This document shows, one piece after another, positions 59,459 to 64,000 of a stretch of DNA of 64,000 nucleotides. The DNA is taken from NCBI RefSeq assembly GCF_900114325.1, contig NZ_FOSR01000009.1, positions 99,071 through 163,070 of the forward strand, written 5' to 3'. Each line of letters opens with the position of its first letter. Position 1 is the stretch's first letter. The notes under the pieces were generated by a model. That model saw nothing but the letters and a program-made list of their open reading frames with translations, was not told where the DNA came from and did not search any database. Source of the stretch: Rhodanobacter glycinis (GTDB lineage: Bacteria; Pseudomonadota; Gammaproteobacteria; Xanthomonadales; Rhodanobacteraceae). A program made the translations under genes and the position numbers.

Positions 59459-60208
59459 TTACTTCGCCGTCCGCTCGCGACGGCCTTCACCGCCCTCGCG
59501 ACGCGATTCACGACGACCTTCGCCACCTTCACGGCGCGATGGTGACTGATCATCTTTCGACTCGGCCGATGCAGCCGCCAGGTCGAAGATTTCACCCTTG
59601 TAGATCCATACCTTGATGCCGATGATGCCGTAGGTGGTCTTCGCCTCGGCAAAACCGTAATCGATGTCGGCACGCAGGGTGTGCAGCGGCACGCGACCTT
59701 CGCGCGCCCACTCGGAGCGGGCAATCTCGGCGCCGTTCAGACGACCGGAGACGTTGATCTTGATGCCCAGCGCACCCAGACGCATCGCGTTGCCGACCGA
59801 GCGCTTCATCGCGCGGCGGAACATGATGCGACGCTCAAGCTGCTGCGCGATCGACTCGGCCACCAGCTGTGCGTCCAGCTCGGGCTTGCGCACCTCGCTG
59901 ACGTTGATGTGCGCCGGAACGCCCATCAGCTTGCTGACTTCCTTGCGCAGCTTCTCGATATCCTCGCCCTTCTTGCCGATCACCACGCCCGGACGGGCGG
60001 TGTGGATCGTCACGCGTGCGGTCTTGGCCGGACGCTCGATCTGGATTTTCGAGATACCGGCCTGAGCCAGCTTCTTGCGCAGCATCTCGCGGACCCGCAG
60101 GTCGGCGGCAAGATACTGTGCGTATTCGCCCTTGTTGGCGTACCACTTCGAGTTCCAGTCCTTGGCAATGCCGAGGCGGATACCGGTGGGATGAACTTTA
60201 TGACCCAT
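59459..60208 (-). CDS. rpsC: 30S ribosomal protein S3
   Basis: S3 forms the mRNA entry tunnel. The 249-residue protein has the KH domain (about residues 38-110, [20 protein letters not shown]) and the second domain with [23 protein letters not shown]. The C-terminal extension after residue 215 is a repetitive Arg/Glu/Gly tail ([20 protein letters not shown]), longer and more repetitive than in E. coli. Confidence 0.97.
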   Translation of the reverse strand: MGHKVHPTGIRLGIAKDWNSKWYANKGEYAQYLAADLRVREMLRKKLAQAGISKIQIERPAKTARVTIHTARPGVVIGKKGEDIEKLRKEVSKLMGVPAHINVSEVRKPELDAQLVAESIAQQLERRIMFRRAMKRSVGNAMRLGALGIKINVSGRLNGAEIARSEWAREGRVPLHTLRADIDYGFAEAKTTYGIIGIKVWIYKGEIFDLAAASAESKDDQSPSRREGGEGRRESRREGGEGRRERTAK

Positions 60209-60224
60209 CGTCTTCTATCCTCAG

Positions 60225-60560
60225 TCAGTCGCCAACAACGACGGTGATGTGGCTGGTGCGCTTCAAGATGCGCGAACCGCGACCCTTGGCACGGGCGAAC
60301 ATGCGCTTCATCGCCGGACCTTCGTCCACGAAAATGCGCGAGACCTTCAGCTCGTCGACGTCAGCCCCGAGATTGTTCTCGGCGTTGGCAACGGCCGACA
60401 GCAGCACCTTGCGAACGAGGTGTGCGGCCTTCTTGTTGGTGAATTGCAGCACGTCGCTGGCCCGGCCCACGGGAAGACCGCGGACCAGATCGGCCACCAG
60501 GCGCACCTTCTGCGCCGAGATGCGGGCGCTGCGCAGGATTGCTTTGGCTTCAGTGCTCAT
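60225..60560 (-). CDS. rplV: 50S ribosomal protein L22
   Basis: L22 lines the exit tunnel and is a site of macrolide resistance. The 111-residue protein starts [20 protein letters not shown] and has the conserved [20 protein letters not shown]. The ATG at 60560 overlaps the rpsS stop by one base. Confidence 0.97.
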   Translation of the reverse strand: MSTEAKAILRSARISAQKVRLVADLVRGLPVGRASDVLQFTNKKAAHLVRKVLLSAVANAENNLGADVDELKVSRIFVDEGPAMKRMFARAKGRGSRILKRTSHITVVVGD

Positions 60561-60832
60561 CACTTGCCCTTCTTGTCGCCGCCATGGCCCTTGAAGGTGC
60601 GGGTCACCGCGAACTCGCCGAGCTTGTGCCCGACCATGTTCTCGTTGACGAGCACCGGCACGTGCTGGCGACCGTTATGAATGGCGATGGTCAGACCGAC
60701 CATCTCCGGCAAAATCATCGAGCGACGCGACCAGGTCTTGATCGGGCGCTTGTTGTGAGTGGAAACCGCAGTTTCCACCTTCTTCACGAGATGAAGGTCG
60801 ACGAAGGGACCTTTCTTCAGAGAACGCGGCAT
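60560..60832 (-). CDS. rpsS: 30S ribosomal protein S19
   Basis: S19 is in the head of the small subunit. The 90-residue protein starts [20 protein letters not shown] and includes the [20 protein letters not shown] and [17 protein letters not shown] segments. Confidence 0.97.
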   Translation of the reverse strand: MPRSLKKGPFVDLHLVKKVETAVSTHNKRPIKTWSRRSMILPEMVGLTIAIHNGRQHVPVLVNENMVGHKLGEFAVTRTFKGHGGDKKGK

Positions 60833-60844
60833 GTCGGCTTCCCG

Positions 60845-61669
60845 TTACTTGGTACGACGACGCACGATGAACTGCTGCGTGCGCTTGTTGTTGCGGGTCT
60901 TGTAACCCTTGGCCGGCGTACCCCACGGGCTGACCGGATGACGACCGCCGGAGGTCTTGCCTTCACCACCACCATGCGGATGGTCGACCGGGTTCATCAC
61001 CACGCCGCGAACGGTCGGGCGAATACCCAGCCAGCGCTTTGCGCCAGCCTTGCCGAGCTTCTTCAGGCTGTGCTCGGAATTGCCGACTTCACCAATGGTG
61101 GCGCGGCAATCGACCGAGACGCGGCGCATTTCGCCGGAACGCAGGCGAAGCGTGGCATAACCGGACTCGCGGGCCACCAGCTGCACGGAGGCGCCGGCGC
61201 TGCGAGCAATCTGCGCGCCCTTGCCGGGCTTCATCTCGATGCAGTGGATCGTGCTGCCGACCGGGATGCTGCGCAGCGGCAGGCAGTTGCCAGCCTTGAT
61301 CGGCGCGTCGCGGCCCGAAACCAGGCGATCACCCACCGCCACGCCCTTGGGCGCGATGATGTAGCGGCGCTCGCCATCGGCGTAGCACAGCAACGCGATG
61401 TGCGCGGTGCGGTTCGGATCGTATTCGATGCGCTCGACCTTGGCGGCGACGCCTTCCTTGTCGCGCTTGAAATCGATGATGCGGTAGTGCTGCTTGTGAC
61501 CACCACCACGGTGACGCACGGTGATGCGACCGTAATGGTTGCGACCACCCGTCTTCGACTGGGCCTCGACCAGCGGCGCGTACGGCGCACCCTTGTAGAG
61601 ACCTTCGGTACGGACGCTTACCGCATCGCGGCGGCCCGGCGAAGTCGGCTTGTGATTGATTAGTGCCAT
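60845..61669 (-). CDS. rplB: 50S ribosomal protein L2
   Basis: L2 is required for peptidyl transferase activity. The 274-residue protein has the SH3-like and OB-fold halves and the C-terminal [20 protein letters not shown] motif, in which the catalytically important His of HPHGGG is present. It precedes rpsS by 12 nt. Confidence 0.98.
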   Translation of the reverse strand: MALINHKPTSPGRRDAVSVRTEGLYKGAPYAPLVEAQSKTGGRNHYGRITVRHRGGGHKQHYRIIDFKRDKEGVAAKVERIEYDPNRTAHIALLCYADGERRYIIAPKGVAVGDRLVSGRDAPIKAGNCLPLRSIPVGSTIHCIEMKPGKGAQIARSAGASVQLVARESGYATLRLRSGEMRRVSVDCRATIGEVGNSEHSLKKLGKAGAKRWLGIRPTVRGVVMNPVDHPHGGGEGKTSGGRHPVSPWGTPAKGYKTRNNKRTQQFIVRRRTK

Positions 61670-61686
61670 CTCACGAAACTCCTAGC

Positions 61687-61980
61687 TCAGGCCTTGGCCG
61701 ACACGTCGATGGTCTGGCCGTCGGCGAGACGCACATAGGCCTTGCGCTTGCCCTGGCGGCTGCCAGCGCGGGAACGGAAGGACTTCGCCTTGCCCTTGGT
61801 ATTGACGAGGTTCACCTGCTCGACCTTGACGTCGAACATCTGCTCCACCGCCGCACGGACATCGGCCTTGGTCGCCACGGGGGCTACCACGAAGACGTAC
61901 TGGTTGCTCTCGGCAAGGCGCGCGGCCTTTTCGGAGATGTGCGGGGCACGCAGCGTATTCAGAATGCGTTCGTTGCTCAT
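61687..61980 (-). CDS. rplW: 50S ribosomal protein L23
   Basis: L23 is at the exit tunnel and docks trigger factor and SRP. The 97-residue protein starts [20 protein letters not shown]. The ATG at 61980 overlaps the rplD stop (ATGA); a GTG 9 nt upstream was rejected. It is followed by rplB. Confidence 0.96.
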   Translation of the reverse strand: MSNERILNTLRAPHISEKAARLAESNQYVFVVAPVATKADVRAAVEQMFDVKVEQVNLVNTKGKAKSFRSRAGSRQGKRKAYVRLADGQTIDVSAKA

Positions 61981-62579
61981 GCCAGCCACTCCTCGATCTT
62001 CTTCACTGCATCGACGGTCACCACCACGTGGTCGGAACCAACCAGGCTGACCGGATTCAGCGCCATCACGTCGAGCACATGCACGTACGGGATATTGCGG
62101 GCAGCCAGGTACAGCGCCTCGGTGGCATCTTCCGACACCAGCAGCACGCGACCGGACACTTCCAGCTCGGCCAGCTTGGCGATCATCGACTTGGTCTTCG
62201 GCGCATCAACACCGAAACCCTCGACGACCTTCAGGCGACCCGCACGGTTCAGCTCGGAAAGAATCGAGCGAATCGCCACGCGGTAGGCCTTGCGGTTGAC
62301 CTTCTGCTCATAGCTGCGGGGCTTGGCTGCAAAAGCCACACCACCGCCAACGAAGATCGGAGCGCGGTAATCGCCGTGGCGAGCGCCGCCGCCCTTCTGC
62401 TTCTTGAACTTCTTGGTGGTGCCCGACATCTCACCGCGGCTCAGCTGCGCCTTGGTACCGGCACGACCGCCGGCCTGGTACGCAACCACGACCTGGTGAA
62501 CCAGGGCTTTCTTGTACTCGCCGCCGAACACTTCGTCCGACACGCTGAGCGGCTTGGCGCCAATGACATTCAGTTCCAT
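61977..62579 (-). CDS. rplD: 50S ribosomal protein L4
   Basis: L4 helps form the exit tunnel and, in E. coli, represses the S10 operon. The 200-residue protein starts [20 protein letters not shown] and contains the loop [20 protein letters not shown]. The ATG at 62579 was preferred to a start 15 nt upstream. Confidence 0.97.
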   Translation of the reverse strand: MELNVIGAKPLSVSDEVFGGEYKKALVHQVVVAYQAGGRAGTKAQLSRGEMSGTTKKFKKQKGGGARHGDYRAPIFVGGGVAFAAKPRSYEQKVNRKAYRVAIRSILSELNRAGRLKVVEGFGVDAPKTKSMIAKLAELEVSGRVLLVSEDATEALYLAARNIPYVHVLDVMALNPVSLVGSDHVVVTVDAVKKIEEWLA

Positions 62580-62590
62580 GGCGTCTCTCC

Positions 62591-63232
62591 TCAACCCTTG
62601 GTGGTCGGACGAATGATGACGTCGCCGCCGGTGGCACCGGGAACCGCGCCCTTCACCGCGATCAGGTGACGTTCGACGTCGACCTTGACCACTTCCAGGC
62701 CCTGCTGCGTGCGGTTCACGTTACCCATCTGGCCCGACATCTTCTTGCCCGGGAACACACGGCCTGGCGTCTGGCGCTGACCGATGGAGCCCGGTGCGCG
62801 ATGCGACAGCGAGTTACCGTGGGTGGCATCACCCATCTTGAAGTTCCAGCGCTTGATCGTGCCCTGGAAGCCCTTGCCCTTCGAGACGCCGGCGACATCG
62901 ACGATCTGACCGACGCTGAACACGTCATCGGCCTTGATCTCGGCGCCCACGCTGTACTTGCCGAGGTCGTCGGCGGACACGCGGAACTCCCACAGGCCAC
63001 GACCCGGCTCGACTTTCGCCTTGGCGTAGTGACCCTTCAGCGGCTGCGTCAGGAGGCTGGCACGCTTGACGCCCGCCGCAACCTGCACTGCGCTGTAACC
63101 ATCATTATCTTCCGTCTTCAGCTGGGTGACGCGATTCGGGGTGGCTTCAATCAGCGTCACCGGAATCGAGCGTCCATCTTCAGTGAAGAGTCGGCTCATG
63201 CCGCACTTGCGGCCAACCAGTCCGATACTCAT
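62591..63232 (-). CDS. rplC: 50S ribosomal protein L3
   Basis: L3 is among the first proteins to bind 23S rRNA. The 213-residue protein has the N-terminal [20 protein letters not shown] and the loop [20 protein letters not shown] with the [20 protein letters not shown] motif. It follows rpsJ by 20 nt. Confidence 0.97.
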   Translation of the reverse strand: MSIGLVGRKCGMSRLFTEDGRSIPVTLIEATPNRVTQLKTEDNDGYSAVQVAAGVKRASLLTQPLKGHYAKAKVEPGRGLWEFRVSADDLGKYSVGAEIKADDVFSVGQIVDVAGVSKGKGFQGTIKRWNFKMGDATHGNSLSHRAPGSIGQRQTPGRVFPGKKMSGQMGNVNRTQQGLEVVKVDVERHLIAVKGAVPGATGGDVIIRPTTKG

Positions 63233-63252
63233 CTTCGTATCCTGTCTATCGC

Positions 63253-63564
63253 TCAGCCGAGCTTGATCTGAACATCGACGCCAGCGGCGAGATCAAGCTT
63301 CATGAGCGCGTCCACGGTCTTGTCGTTGGGGTCGACGATATCGAGCACACGCTTGTGCGTACGGGTTTCGTACTGGTCGCGTGCATCCTTGTCCACGTGC
63401 GGAGACGTGAGGATGGTGTAGCGCTCGATCTTGGTCGGGAGCGGGATCGGGCCGAGAACCGTTGCGCCAGTGCGCTTGGCCGTCTCGACGATCTCGCTGG
63501 CCGAGCGGTCGATCAGACGATGATCGAACGCCTTGAGCCGAATGCGAATCTTCTGGTTCGCCAT
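63253..63564 (-). CDS. rpsJ: 30S ribosomal protein S10
   Basis: S10 is in the small-subunit head and also acts as NusE in antitermination. The 103-residue protein starts [20 protein letters not shown] and has the family motif [20 protein letters not shown]. It heads the S10 operon behind a promoter at 63681-63709. Confidence 0.97.
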   Translation of the reverse strand: MANQKIRIRLKAFDHRLIDRSASEIVETAKRTGATVLGPIPLPTKIERYTILTSPHVDKDARDQYETRTHKRVLDIVDPNDKTVDALMKLDLAAGVDVQIKLG

Positions 63565-63680
63565 AACCGTGTCCTGTTATCGAAAGAACAAATACTGTGA
63601 ATCGAGGGGGCTTCTCACCACCTCGCACAATCCGGGAATTGCCATTCCACCACGACCATTTCCGCCATGGTGAACGGACA

Positions 63681-63709
63681 ATCATACATGCTTTTCGCGC
63701 GAATGTCGC
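63681..63709 (-). promoter_or_regulatory. Promoter of the S10 operon
   Basis: On the minus strand GCGACA (63709-63704) and TATGAT (63686-63681) are separated by exactly 17 nt, a good sigma-70 arrangement. The expected transcript would start about 110 nt before the rpsJ ATG. Confidence 0.65.
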
Positions 63710-63795
63710 GTTTTTTTGACTACGCACGAAAAAACGGGTGGCTGACGCCACCACCAAAGGATCAGCACTAATGGCACTGGCCCTTCGGCACAACC

Positions 63796-63820
63796 CTCGC
63801 CCGCATTGACTGCGGGCGAG
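63796..63820 (-). terminator. Hairpin behind tuf, possible terminator
   Basis: A perfect 10-bp GC-rich stem (63796-63805 with 63811-63820, loop TTGAC) lies 85 nt after the tuf stop. It lacks an adjacent T run on the minus strand, so it may be a weak or Rho-assisted terminator. Confidence 0.4.
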
Positions 63821-63905
63821 TTGCAACACCCTGTAACGCTTCAGCCATCCATCCCGATGGCGGAATCAACCCGGCATCCATGCCAGGCTTCTCACAAGAA
63901 ACGAC

Positions 63906-64000
<95 letters not shown>

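Larger units (their letters stand above)
63565..63905 (-). other. tuf-rpsJ spacer
   Basis: The 341 bases between tuf and rpsJ hold no gene. They contain the S10 promoter (63681-63709), two poly-T/poly-A runs near 63711-63735, and a perfect 10-bp hairpin at 63796-63820 close behind tuf. The leader of about 115 nt before rpsJ could host attenuation control by L4, but no clear structure was identified. Confidence 0.6.

Overview
The window is about 64 kb of GC-rich gammaproteobacterial chromosome, most likely from the Xanthomonadales and probably a Rhodanobacter/Dyella-type genome. That placement rests on gene order and on family-level resemblance of the proteins; I could run no search. Nearly all of it is housekeeping DNA with tight operons and short spacers. 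I see no tRNA, rRNA, insertion sequence, prophage or CRISPR array. Almost all of the many long open frames opposite real genes are GC-skew shadows.

Layout. (1) 1-16.8 kb, plus strand: outer-membrane biogenesis and lipid A block rseP(partial)-bamA-lpxD-fabZ-lpxA-lpxB-rnhB-dnaE-accA, with no skp between bamA and lpxD, then a NYN/LOTUS RNA-binding-type protein, tilS, xseB and ispA. (2) 16.8-19.4 kb, minus strand: two paralogous DUF4870 membrane proteins and pmbA (TldE). (3) 19.5-24.6 kb, plus strand: a DUF1653 protein, darP (yjgA), then a compact four-gene operon DUF3348-DUF802-OmpA/MotB-like-DUF2894. (4) 24.7-31.9 kb, minus strand: tldD, yhdP and rng. (5) 32.2-33.4 kb, plus: an ATP-pyrophosphatase of the diphthine-ammonia ligase family and a Mug-type DNA glycosylase. 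(6) 33.5-42.4 kb, minus: a complete high-affinity potassium operon, small membrane ORF-kdpF-kdpA-kdpB-[TorF-type porin]-kdpC-kdpD-kdpE. (7) 42.6-49.5 kb: triheme and diheme cytochromes c, an exported amidase, a GDCCVxC cysteine-rich protein, an HELLGH membrane protein, class II DAHP synthase and dsbB. (8) 49.6-64 kb, minus: the S10-spc-alpha ribosomal superoperon from rpsJ to rplQ, with the end of tuf upstream.

The most interesting part is the four-gene operon at 20509-24598. The DUF802 protein has four membrane helices with a MotA/TolQ/ExbB-like motif (LGMLGTLLGMM) and a very long helical cytoplasmic tail. The next gene encodes a single-span, OmpA-domain protein with the membrane-proximal Asp expected of a MotB/ZorB-type stator. 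Together they look like a ZorAB-type ion-driven motor, but they are flanked by two cytosolic proteins of unknown function (DUF3348, DUF2894) instead of the nuclease and helicase partners of Zorya defence systems. I regard this as the best candidate for an undescribed system. Secondary points are an outer-membrane porin inside the kdp operon, a structured 300-nt spacer between rpoA and rplQ, and several inverted REP-like repeat pairs.
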